Shown here in pieces: positions 8,826-16,433 of a stretch of 64,000 nt of DNA. Under the pieces are notes generated by a model. It saw nothing but the letters and a program-made list of their open reading frames with translations, was not told where the DNA came from and did no database searches. The stretch spans positions 1-64,000 of the forward strand of contig JAEXYZ010000096.1 in the NCBI GenBank assembly GCA_023405135.1, given 5' to 3'. How positions within the stretch are numbered: the first letter of the stretch is position 1; each line of letters starts with the position of its first letter. The translations under genes and the position numbers were made by a program. This DNA comes from Bacillota bacterium (GTDB lineage Bacteria; Bacillota; Bacilli; Bacillales_A; Planococcaceae).

Positions 8826-8857
8826 GAAAAAAGACCAAATCAATAATGACTTGGTCC
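8826..8857 (-). terminator. Terminator of the FtsA-like gene
   Basis: GACCAA and TTGGTC pair with additional TCA/TGA pairs in the loop arms. On the minus strand the hairpin is followed by TTTTTT. Confidence 0.8.
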
Positions 8858-8874
8858 CTTACTCGATTAAAAAA

Positions 8875-11031
8875 TTAGTTTGTGACTGGATTTTCCGATA
8901 GTAAAATTTCTAACGTATCTCCACCAAATATTTCCGCATCAAAGGATGATGGAATGCCATTTTTTAAAATTGTAAAATGACCTTTAAAATTCGAAGGTAA
9001 TTGCCAATCTGAAAAACGGAAAACATCCTGGAAAATCCACGGTTTTGTATCTTTATTAATGATTTGTATGGATGTTCCATTATTAATTGTAGATGATGGT
9101 TGAACAACAACACCATTTATTAACACTTCTCTACAAACTTTTTTAAGCTCCAACTGTTCGTTTTGGAACGTAACAACGATTTTATCTTCTAATAATAAAT
9201 TTAGTTGGTTTACAACAGCTTCAACGGTTGGAAGTGTTGTATCCTGAATTGTAACTGTATCTCCATTATTTATTGGATATTGTAGTTTTCCTAGTCTATC
9301 ATTAATAAAAATTTTTGCTGAGTACTCTGGTAAAAATAACGGTTGCCCATCCACTAAAATATAAAAAGATTGTAATTTTTTTAGAAGATCGATCCGGTTA
9401 ATATATTTTAATGCTTCTTCAACAGTCTCAATCGTTTCAAACATCACTTGATCGCCATCATTTAGTTTTTGATCAAGGGAGGCAACTATATTATTCACTT
9501 GCACTTTTGGTTCAATTGTATAGTTTTCATCATCAATCGTAATCGTCTTAATTGAAGCGTTATCAACAATATCGCGAATTGTTGCGGAAGCGTTTTTACC
9601 ATTACTTCCTTCAATCAACGTTATTGCATCGCCATTTTTAATTTCTGTTTTTGTGGATGCAACCTGTCCGTTAACAAGAATGTTTGCAGGCTGACCATGC
9701 TCTCCTGGAATAAGAATATTTTGGCCATTAACTATTATTGAAATACCAAGCCCCGGTTTACCATATAACTGGTTAGCACGTATATTTGCTGCTAAAAATG
9801 CATCTGCAACGGTCATTTCTTTCATTTCAAATAGGCGAACTACTTGATCGTTTACAGTAACGGTCATATATTGTATTGGTGCTTTTTTTGCCGCTATTGC
9901 AATACCAATTGGTGTAACGAGCTCTGGAGTTGTAGGGATTGATTCTTCTTTCGTTAAATTTTGAATAGCATCGATTCCACGAACTGCTACACGGTTATCT
10001 GGCAACTGTAACACTTTAGCTATTTCTTTCGTTAAATTTGGTGTTAAACTTCCTCCACCAACTAGCATCACTGCTTTAGGAGGAACTTGATTGTTTAATC
10101 TTAAAATTTCATTACTAATTGCTTCTGCCAATGCTTGAATGGATGGTTGTATTGCATCTATTACATCATTTTTTTCATATAGTTGGTCAAAACCTAATAT
10201 ATCTTTTATTAAAATCGATTCTTCAGTTGCTAGCTGTCGCTTTGCAATTTCAGCAACATGAAAATCTAATAAGAAATGGTCACTTAAAGCCTCTGTTATT
10301 TCATCTCCTGCAGTTGGGACCATCCCATAAGCTACGATTGTACCTTTATCAGTAATAGCTATATCTGATGTTCCAGCACCGATATCAACAAGTGCAACAT
10401 TTAATCGTCTCATAGATGATGGAATTAGCACATTAATAGCAGCAATCGGTTCAAGGGTTAACGCTTCCATTTCTAAATCCGCTCTTTTTAAAGCTGCAAG
10501 TAAGGATTCGACAACAACTCGAGGAAGGAAAGTAGCAATCACTTCAACTGTCGCTTCATCCCCTTGTTGATCTAATAAACTACCAATTTCTTCTCCATCT
10601 AATCGATAATAAAGTACAGAATATCCAACACAATAATAGTGGCTTGAACTTTTATCTTCCTTATGTTGTAAAAGCTGTTGCTGTGCTTGTTGTACTGCCT
10701 GTAGTTCAAGTCGACTAATATCCTCTTCAGTGAAAATTGGACGATTTTTAATATCGATAGTAATGCTAGCTTGCTCTGTTTTTAATGCTCGTCCAGCAGC
10801 TGCAACACTTACTTTTGTCAATGGTCCGTGTTTTATTTCTAATTCATTTTTTATTTCTCTTATTAAATCTGCCACATATAAAACATTATGTATTTGTCCG
10901 TCAACCATTGCTCGTTCTTTATGTTCTTTCATGACAATATCAATGACATGAAAATGCTCGTTCTGTTCTTCTAAAATAATACCGACAACAGAACGAGTAC
11001 CAATATCTAATGCAAATAATTTTGAACACAC
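8875..11031 (-). CDS. FtsA/PilM-like actin-fold ATPase with a repeated C-terminal module array
   Basis: The N-terminal ~385 residues are an actin-fold (ASKHA) ATPase of the FtsA/PilM kind. Phosphate-1 loop ALDIGTRSV is at 7-15, phosphate-2 loop VALVDIGAGTSDIAI at 212-226, and the adenosine motif VMLVGGGSLTPN at 321-332. The region 60-190 corresponds to the inserted 1C-type subdomain. The rest (about 390-718) is not part of ordinary FtsA. It contains recurring VNG-type and NGD-type signatures near 451-474, 511-531, 573-596, 637-657 and 689-711, resembling small beta-grasp or ThiS/MoaD-like folds. No membrane helix or FtsA-type amphipathic C-terminal helix is seen. GTG at 11031 has an AAAGGAAG box eight bases upstream. 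It is monocistronic, and B. subtilis has no gene between ytxH and aroA apart from ytxJ. A role in division or envelope assembly is inferred only from the ATPase family. Confidence 0.75.
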   Translation of the reverse strand: MCSKLFALDIGTRSVVGIILEEQNEHFHVIDIVMKEHKERAMVDGQIHNVLYVADLIREIKNELEIKHGPLTKVSVAAAGRALKTEQASITIDIKNRPIFTEEDISRLELQAVQQAQQQLLQHKEDKSSSHYYCVGYSVLYYRLDGEEIGSLLDQQGDEATVEVIATFLPRVVVESLLAALKRADLEMEALTLEPIAAINVLIPSSMRRLNVALVDIGAGTSDIAITDKGTIVAYGMVPTAGDEITEALSDHFLLDFHVAEIAKRQLATEESILIKDILGFDQLYEKNDVIDAIQPSIQALAEAISNEILRLNNQVPPKAVMLVGGGSLTPNLTKEIAKVLQLPDNRVAVRGIDAIQNLTKEESIPTTPELVTPIGIAIAAKKAPIQYMTVTVNDQVVRLFEMKEMTVADAFLAANIRANQLYGKPGLGISIIVNGQNILIPGEHGQPANILVNGQVASTKTEIKNGDAITLIEGSNGKNASATIRDIVDNASIKTITIDDENYTIEPKVQVNNIVASLDQKLNDGDQVMFETIETVEEALKYINRIDLLKKLQSFYILVDGQPLFLPEYSAKIFINDRLGKLQYPINNGDTVTIQDTTLPTVEAVVNQLNLLLEDKIVVTFQNEQLELKKVCREVLINGVVVQPSSTINNGTSIQIINKDTKPWIFQDVFRFSDWQLPSNFKGHFTILKNGIPSSFDAEIFGGDTLEILLSENPVTN

Positions 11032-11135
11032 TTAAAACACTTCCTTTCATAATATGTTATTAAGGCAATTTTAAAGTAGTTTACTAATTTCCATAAGAAA
11101 AAACTTTAGCGAGTTGAAGCGCTAAATTAAAATGC

Positions 11136-11164
11136 GTGACAATTTCAATTTTGTTGATTATAAT
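11136..11164 (+). promoter_or_regulatory. aroA sigma-A promoter
   Basis: GTGACA (11136-11141), 17 bases, TATAAT (11159-11164). It lies 76 bases before the chosen aroA start and overlaps an upstream in-frame ATG (11132), which therefore cannot be the translation start. Confidence 0.7.
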
Positions 11165-11239
11165 ATGATTATTATTTTAAAATGTATCATACATTTCAGC
11201 ATTCTGAAAGAGTTGGGTACAGTGAGAGGAGAAAAGGGA

Positions 11240-12325
11240 ATGAGTGAGCAAAATCTAGAAGTACTTCGTAGTCAAATAGACGAATTAAACTTAGAAATTC
11301 TACGTTTAATTAACGAAAGAGCAGAAGTAGTAAATGAGATTGGTAAAATTAAAGAAAAACAAGGTGTAAACCGATATGATCCTCTTCGCGAACGCCATAT
11401 GTTAGATTTATTAAAAGAGCACAATAAAGGTCCGTTAAATCAAATGACGGTTGATTATATATTTAAACAAATTTTTAAAACTGCATTGAAACAATTAGAA
11501 GCAGATAAGAAAAAAGAATTGCTAGTATCACGTAAGAAAAAATCAGAAGATACAGTTATTGAGATCAATGGAGAAAAAATTGGTTCAGGCACACCAACGT
11601 TTGTATTTGGTCCATGTTCAGTTGAATCTTATGATCAAGTAGCGGCAGTTGCGGCTTCAATCCAATCTAAAGGGTTAAAATTAATTCGAGGTGGTGCATA
11701 TAAGCCTCGTACATCACCATACGACTTCCAAGGCTTAGGTCTAGAAGGACTTAAAATTTTAAAACAAATTTCAAAAGAATACGGTTTAGCTGTTGTAACT
11801 GAAATTGTAACACCAGCTCATATTGAAGAGGCTCTTGATTACATTGACGTAATTCAAATTGGTGCACGTAACATGCAAAACTTTGAATTATTAAAAGCAG
11901 TTGGGGAAACAAATAAACCAGTTTTATTAAAACGCGGTTTAGCTGCAACAATTGATGAATTCATTCATGCAGCTGAGTATATTATGTCTAAAGGTAATGA
12001 AAACATTATGCTTTGCGAACGCGGAATTCGAACATACGAGAAAGCAACACGTAATACGCTTGACATTTCCGCAGTTCCTATTTTAAAACAAGAAACACAT
12101 TTACCTGTATTCGTTGATGTTACTCATTCAACTGGCCGTCGTGATTTATTATTACCTTGTGCGAAAGCAGCAATTGCTATCGGAGCTGACGGGGTAATGG
12201 CAGAAGTTCATCCAGATCCATCGGTTGCACTATCAGATTCACAACAACAAATGGACATTCCACAATTTGATGCTTTCTACGGAGAAATTCAAAAATTCAT
12301 GAAGCAATATGAATTTAAAGCTTAA
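11240..12325 (+). CDS. aroA: Bifunctional chorismate mutase / DAHP synthase
   Basis: This enzyme condenses phosphoenolpyruvate and erythrose-4-phosphate to DAHP, the entry step of aromatic amino acid synthesis. The N-terminal AroQ-type chorismate mutase domain (1-90, LRSQIDELNLEILRLINER) serves as the allosteric site for chorismate/prephenate in the Bacillus enzyme. The catalytic domain (about 105-355) carries FVFGPCSVES, KLIRGGAYKPRTSPYDFQG and the VDVTHSTGRRDLL motif. ATG 11240 is chosen because GAGAGGAGAAAAGGG precedes it and the promoter lies downstream of the more distal ATG. The 361-residue product agrees with B. subtilis AroA (358). The neighbours ytxH and ccpA are syntenic. Confidence 0.96.
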   Translation: MSEQNLEVLRSQIDELNLEILRLINERAEVVNEIGKIKEKQGVNRYDPLRERHMLDLLKEHNKGPLNQMTVDYIFKQIFKTALKQLEADKKKELLVSRKKKSEDTVIEINGEKIGSGTPTFVFGPCSVESYDQVAAVAASIQSKGLKLIRGGAYKPRTSPYDFQGLGLEGLKILKQISKEYGLAVVTEIVTPAHIEEALDYIDVIQIGARNMQNFELLKAVGETNKPVLLKRGLAATIDEFIHAAEYIMSKGNENIMLCERGIRTYEKATRNTLDISAVPILKQETHLPVFVDVTHSTGRRDLLLPCAKAAIAIGADGVMAEVHPDPSVALSDSQQQMDIPQFDAFYGEIQKFMKQYEFKA

Positions 12326-12359
12326 AATTAAGGATATTGTTCAATAAAATAAAGCTAAT

Positions 12360-12477
12360 ACTTGTTGATTGTAGTGGAAGGCGGCGAGTGCATCTGCTCC
12401 TGCGGTTACTCGTCGCAAAAACCATCTGCTCCTGCGGTTACTCGTCGCAAATAGATTTGGAACGAAAATCAACACTT
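12360..12477. repeat. Dispersed repeat element, copy 1 (GTTGATT-ended), with internal tandem duplication
   Basis: The element is bounded by the inverted ends TGTTGATT (12363-12370) and AATCAACA (12467-12474). Its body shares GTGGAAG..GGCGAGTG, CTGCTCCTG, CGTCGCAAA and TTTGGAACG blocks with the copy at 18266-18355. Within it, a 29-base unit (starting CATCTGCTCC, ending CGTCGCAAA) occurs twice with a 32-base period, at 12391-12419 and 12423-12451. No ORF is present. Confidence 0.75.
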
Positions 12478-12483
12478 AGTAAG

Positions 12484-12525
12484 TAAAAAATGTAATTCAA
12501 ATTCATTTTGAATTGCATTTTTTTA
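12484..12525 (+). terminator. aroA-side terminator
   Basis: AAAAAATGTAATTCAA and TTGAATTGCATTTTTT form a long stem with one wobble and end in a T-run. It lies downstream of the repeat element, so an aroA transcript would include the element. Confidence 0.8.
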
Positions 12526-12573
12526 TTTTAAGTCAGTAATATGTTTCGTATTTGTTAATTCCTGAGCTTTATA

Positions 12574-12603
12574 TTGAAAAAGAAATGGAAATTGTCGTAT
12601 GAT
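12574..12603 (+). promoter_or_regulatory. ccpA sigma-A promoter
   Basis: TTGAAA (12574-12579), 18 bases, TATGAT (12598-12603), 36 bases before the TTG start of ccpA. Confidence 0.6.
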
Positions 12604-12639
12604 AAAACATAACAATAGAAATAAAAGGAGGCGTATCCT

Positions 12640-13638
12640 TTGACTGTAACAATTTATGATGTTGCACGTGAAGCAAATGTTTCAATGGCGACTGTATCAC
12701 GTGTAGTTAACGGAAACCAAAACGTAAAACCAGCCACGAGGAAAAAAGTATTAGAGGTTATTGAACGTTTAGAATATAGACCAAATGCTGTAGCCCGTGG
12801 TTTGGCTAGTAAAAAGACAACAACAGTGGGTGTGATCATTCCTGATATTTCTAACAATATCTACGCTGAAGCAGCTCGCGGTATAGAAGATATAGCTACA
12901 ATGTATCGTTATAATATTATTTTAGCGAACTCAGATCAAAACGAAGAAAAAGAACTTACACTACTCGATACAATGCTCGGAAAACAAGTTGATGGAATCG
13001 TAATGATGAGTGATTCTGTTACACCTAAACTACGTCAGTCAATGGAACACTCTCCCGTACCAATTGTACTTGCTGGTTTAGTCGATGAATTAGATCAGTT
13101 TGCCTCAGTTAATATTAATTATTTCCAAGCGTCCTATGAGGCAGTACAAATGTTAATTGATAATGGGCATAAACGAATTGCTTTTGTTTCAGGCCCTTTG
13201 CAAAATACAATTAATTCCAAATTTAAGTTGGAAGGCTATAAAAAGGCTCTTGAAGATGCTGGTATTAAAGTTGATGAAAAGCTAATCGTTTCAGATGACG
13301 GAACTTATGATAGCGGGATTGAAGCATGGGAGACGTTAAGCGCTCTTGATGAACCACCTACTGCATTTTTCGCTGGTAGTGATGAATTAGCAATTGGGAT
13401 TATTCATGGTGCACAGGACAATGATAAAAAGGTTCCAGAAGATGTAGAAGTAATTAGTTTTGAAAACTCAAAGCTTGCAAGAATGGTACGCCCTCAATTA
13501 ACAAGTGTTGTATTTCCGTTATACGATATAGGTGCTGTTGCAATGCGCCTACTTACAAAAATTATGAATAAAGAAACTGTTGAAAATCAGACAGTTATCA
13601 TTCCCCATCGAATTGAAAAAAGAAAATCAGTGAAATAA
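12640..13638 (+). CDS. ccpA: Catabolite control protein CcpA
   Basis: This is the master LacI/GalR-family regulator of carbon catabolite repression. It binds cre sites together with Ser46-phosphorylated HPr. The N-terminal helix-turn-helix (residues 4-23, YDVAREANVSMATVSRVVNG) and hinge helix (NAVARGLASKKT) are followed by a periplasmic-binding-protein-like core. The 332-residue length is typical. The start is TTG with AAAGGAGG eight bases upstream. It sits between aroA and the acu genes, as in B. subtilis, although motPS, which separates ccpA from acuC there, is missing. Likely target genes (acsA, acuABC) are adjacent, but I could not find a convincing cre site in their shared intergenic region. 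Confidence 0.96.
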   Translation: MTVTIYDVAREANVSMATVSRVVNGNQNVKPATRKKVLEVIERLEYRPNAVARGLASKKTTTVGVIIPDISNNIYAEAARGIEDIATMYRYNIILANSDQNEEKELTLLDTMLGKQVDGIVMMSDSVTPKLRQSMEHSPVPIVLAGLVDELDQFASVNINYFQASYEAVQMLIDNGHKRIAFVSGPLQNTINSKFKLEGYKKALEDAGIKVDEKLIVSDDGTYDSGIEAWETLSALDEPPTAFFAGSDELAIGIIHGAQDNDKKVPEDVEVISFENSKLARMVRPQLTSVVFPLYDIGAVAMRLLTKIMNKETVENQTVIIPHRIEKRKSVK

Positions 13639-13663
13639 GTAAAGTGAAGTGTGTTCGTTCACT

Positions 13664-13697
13664 AAAAAAAGCAGCTATTATTGGCTGCTTTTTTTAA
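13664..13697. terminator. Bidirectional terminator between ccpA and acuC
   Basis: AAAAAAAGCAGC and GCTGCTTTTTTT pair around TATTATTG. The convergent genes ccpA and acuC both end at it. Confidence 0.9.
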
Positions 13698-14856
13698 TGT
13701 TCTTTTCATTTTGAATAATATGTAGGGCTTTCGTTAACATTTGTGCATTCTTTTCTTCAATCTCCGTTTTACGAGGAATCGGTTCATATAATGGATTTGG
13801 ATCTTCCCATGTAGGAATTAATGGTACTGGTGATTCTGGTTGCCATTTATCTAGCCATTCTTTTGGTAAAGGTCCTGTTGGTAAAGGTAGATCATTCATT
13901 TCAGTCCAAATAAATGACCAAGCACGAGGAACAACTCGCCAAATATCATAGCCACCACCACCAACAGCAATCCATCTACCATCACAATACTCATGAGCAA
14001 GTTTATGAGCAAGTTTTGGTATTTCTCGATAAATTTTCATTGTTCCATATAAATGAGTTAATGGATCAAAATAATGAGCATCAGCCCCGTTTTGAGTAAA
14101 AACGACATCCGGTTTAAAAAATTCAAATACTTCTCGTAATGCTTTTTCATAAATCATTAGAAAGCTTTCATCCTCTGTAAAGGCATCAATAGGAAAGTTA
14201 AATGAAGTGCCATAGCCTTGACCATTTCCCCGTTCTGTAACATTTCCTGTGCCAGGAAATAAATAGCGTCCTGTTTCATGGATAGAAAGGGTACAAACAT
14301 TTGGATCATCATAAAAAGTCCATTGCACACCATCACCATGATGAGCATCGGTATCAATATACAAAACTCGAACATTGTATTTTTCTTGCATATAACGAAT
14401 AGCAACACTACTATCATTATAAATACAAAATCCCGATGCCCGACCGTGGAAACCGTGGTGAAGCCCACCTCCTAAATTAAGAGCATGGCGGCTTTTTCCT
14501 TGCATGACATAATCAACAGCATGTAACGTTCCACCAACTAATAGCGCACTTGCTTCATGCATATTAGTAAAAATTGGTGTATCTTCTGTTCCGATTCCAT
14601 AATTTTCGCACTGTTGAGGAGATAAAAGCCCATGACCAGCTTTTTTTACGATATCAATATACTTTAAATCATGGGCAAGAGCTATCTCCTCATCCGTTGC
14701 AATCCGGGCAGGAACGATATCAACATCTGATAAAGCAGATATATTTTTAAGTAAATCCATAGTTAATAATAATCTTTTATGATTAAATGGATGAGATTCT
14801 GAAAATTTATAACCGAGCTGTTCAGGTGAGTAAATAAAAACTGCATTTTTTTTCAT
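13678..14856 (-). CDS. acuC: Protein deacetylase AcuC (acetoin utilisation / AcsA deacetylase)
   Basis: This is a class I histone-deacetylase-fold zinc enzyme. In B. subtilis AcuC removes the acetyl group AcuA places on AcsA, reactivating it. The HDAC signatures are visible: GGGLHHGF near residue 128, the metal-ligand DTDAHHGDGVQ near 168, and the C-terminal GGGGYD. Start: the ATG at 14856 overlaps the acuB stop (ATGA) and has AGGTG upstream, giving 392 residues against 387 in B. subtilis; the upstream in-frame ATG at 14883 lies inside acuB. It is the last gene of the acuABC operon and runs into the shared terminator. Confidence 0.95.
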   Translation of the reverse strand: MKKNAVFIYSPEQLGYKFSESHPFNHKRLLLTMDLLKNISALSDVDIVPARIATDEEIALAHDLKYIDIVKKAGHGLLSPQQCENYGIGTEDTPIFTNMHEASALLVGGTLHAVDYVMQGKSRHALNLGGGLHHGFHGRASGFCIYNDSSVAIRYMQEKYNVRVLYIDTDAHHGDGVQWTFYDDPNVCTLSIHETGRYLFPGTGNVTERGNGQGYGTSFNFPIDAFTEDESFLMIYEKALREVFEFFKPDVVFTQNGADAHYFDPLTHLYGTMKIYREIPKLAHKLAHEYCDGRWIAVGGGGYDIWRVVPRAWSFIWTEMNDLPLPTGPLPKEWLDKWQPESPVPLIPTWEDPNPLYEPIPRKTEIEEKNAQMLTKALHIIQNEKNIKKSSQ

Positions 14857-15500
14857 GATTGAACACCTGGTAAATGAGGCCATAGTACTTCGAATCCATC
14901 ATTTCGCAAATCATTAATAATTGATAGTGGATTTAAAATTTGTGCTCGGATGCTGATTATTCTACTATTTTCTTTTTCAGAATCTGGATATACTAGTACG
15001 CTTAATACATTTACTTTATGTTGTTTAAATGTTGTAAAAATGTTCGACATTGCACCAGGCTTATCTGTTGCGCGAATATCAATTTTTGAAGATGGCTTAT
15101 GTGCACCAGTTAGTTCGATATAGGTATAGAGTAAATCTGTTGTTGTCACAATACCGACTAACTGACCTCCAGAAACGATTGGTAAACAGCTTATTTTCGA
15201 TTCATAAAAAGTAAGTGCAACCTCTTCAACAAAATCAAGTGGATGCCCAACAATTGGATCCTTTACCATTATATTTTCAACTGGTATATGATAGTCTGCT
15301 AAAGTTGAATCTTCCTTTAAGTTAGATGGAAGGATGTTTTTAATATCGTGTTCAGTAATAAGTCCGACCACTTTATTGTTCTCATCAACGATTGGTATAT
15401 GGCGAATTTTCTTTTCGCGCATCATTCGAACTGCATCTTTTATTGTATTAGTAGGCAAAAGAGTGTATATTTCTTTATTCATAATTTCCTCTATAATCAT
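14853..15500 (-). CDS. acuB: AcuB, CBS-CBS-ACT domain protein
   Basis: Two CBS domains (about residues 7-60 and 78-132) form a Bateman module, followed by an ACT domain (about 140-210, with KIDIRATDKPGAMSNI). The protein presumably senses adenine nucleotides and an amino acid or acyl ligand and modulates the AcsA acetylation switch; its exact role is not established. A GAGGGGG box precedes the ATG. acuC starts within its stop codon, implying translational coupling, and acuA ends 25 bases upstream. The length (215) matches the B. subtilis protein. Confidence 0.93.
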   Translation of the reverse strand: MIIEEIMNKEIYTLLPTNTIKDAVRMMREKKIRHIPIVDENNKVVGLITEHDIKNILPSNLKEDSTLADYHIPVENIMVKDPIVGHPLDFVEEVALTFYESKISCLPIVSGGQLVGIVTTTDLLYTYIELTGAHKPSSKIDIRATDKPGAMSNIFTTFKQHKVNVLSVLVYPDSEKENSRIISIRAQILNPLSIINDLRNDGFEVLWPHLPGVQS

Positions 15501-15525
15501 ATTTTTTCCCCCTCACATTGTTTAG

Positions 15526-16158
15526 TTAATACATGAATCGGTTTCGGAAGCGCAAGCGATCGAATCGTTCTATTGTATCATTTTGAACCCGTTTCCCTAT
15601 ACGAGCCATTAGACAGTTGGCAGGATGAGAAGTAATTTCTGGATCATCTGTCGCGTAATAGGTGAACCCGACAACTTCCATTAGCCTTTCCATCATTTTT
15701 CGATAGTCCCACACACTCAGTCCAGTTCCTTTTAAATCCCAATGCCAGTAGTATTCTGTTGTTATAACTAAATAATCTTCCATTTCATCGCCCATAAAGG
15801 AAACTTGCAATAGTTTTTTTCCAACTCCGCTTCCACGGTATGCAGGAATTACTTCAATGGCCCCAAGTTCAATCATGTTGTCAATTTTATCTTCCGCCCA
15901 TCTTTCAAGAGGATCTGGATATAAATAAGTAACATATCCAACGACGATATCTTGATTGCGTATAATGATAATTCGTCCTTCTTCAAGCCTGGCAATTTCT
16001 ATTAATGCTTTTTGCTGTTGCAAAGGTGGTCTAAAAGCTACTAAATCGTCATGAAAAATATATTTTTCTAATTGCTCGGGAGGTACTGGACCTTCTACTA
16101 CTACTTTGCCATGCCTCGTCTCCATTTCTTCACTATAAAAAGTTTTAATATGTTTCAT
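15526..16158 (-). CDS. acuA: Protein N-acetyltransferase AcuA (acetylates AcsA)
   Basis: This GNAT-fold enzyme acetylates the catalytic lysine of acetyl-CoA synthetase and so switches it off. The family N-terminus (VVVEGPVPPEQLEKYIFH, then LVAFRPPLQQ) and the GNAT acetyl-CoA loop (PAYRGSGVGKKLLQ, about residue 103) are visible. The start is set at the ATG at 16158, which has GGAGAG upstream and gives exactly 210 residues, the B. subtilis length; the longer frame to 16209 lacks a ribosome binding site. It is the first gene of the acuABC operon, divergent from its target gene acsA. Confidence 0.94.
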   Translation of the reverse strand: MKHIKTFYSEEMETRHGKVVVEGPVPPEQLEKYIFHDDLVAFRPPLQQQKALIEIARLEEGRIIIIRNQDIVVGYVTYLYPDPLERWAEDKIDNMIELGAIEVIPAYRGSGVGKKLLQVSFMGDEMEDYLVITTEYYWHWDLKGTGLSVWDYRKMMERLMEVVGFTYYATDDPEITSHPANCLMARIGKRVQNDTIERFDRLRFRNRFMY

Positions 16159-16263
16159 TCTACTACTCTCCACAAATTTTATAATTCCATTATATGATAA
16201 ATTATGCATTAAATCGCTCTCTTTTGCGAAATATTCAATAATATTTAAAAGATTAAAAATATT

Positions 16264-16293
16264 TTGCTTAAAATGTTTTTAATATTGTAAAAT
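16264..16293 (+). promoter_or_regulatory. acsA promoter
   Basis: TTGCTT (16264-16269), 18 bases, TAAAAT (16288-16293). Transcription from it would give an unusually long, structured leader of about 130 bases before acsA. Confidence 0.55.
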
Positions 16294-16304
16294 AAGTGTA
16301 TGTT

Positions 16305-16406
16305 TTAACTAGTAACCCTTTTTGTGTGTATCACGGTTGCTAGTTATTGCCTCGCGTAGTCATGAGATTTATAGTTTGCCGAAATTCGTCGGACATGCAA
16401 GAGGCG
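16305..16406 (+). promoter_or_regulatory. Structured 5' leader of acsA
   Basis: Stem 1 pairs AACTAGTAACC (16307-16317) with GGTTGCTAGTT (16335-16345) over 11 pairs including one G-U. Stem 2 pairs GCCTC (16349-16353) with GAGGC (16401-16405) and encloses an inner TTGC/GCAA and CCGA/TCGG hairpin. No T-run follows, so it is not a plain terminator. I know of no named riboswitch with this shape, and the regulatory role is inference. Confidence 0.45.
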
Positions 16407-16433
16407 TATTTGATTTAGAAAGGGGTAATTTTT

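Noticed and set aside
11132..11239. N-terminal extension of AroA from ATG 11132
   Set aside because: The ATG lies inside the -35/-10 promoter (11136-11164), has no ribosome binding site, and the extra residues do not resemble AroA; ATG 11240 fits all evidence.
12360..12477. CRISPR-like array from the two 29-base units
   Set aside because: There are only two units with a three-base gap and no spacers; it is a tandem duplication inside a dispersed element.
16210..16433. A CcpA cre site for acsA or acuABC
   Set aside because: TGTATCACGGTTGCTA looks promising but the CG pair is out of register with the consensus; no other candidate was found.
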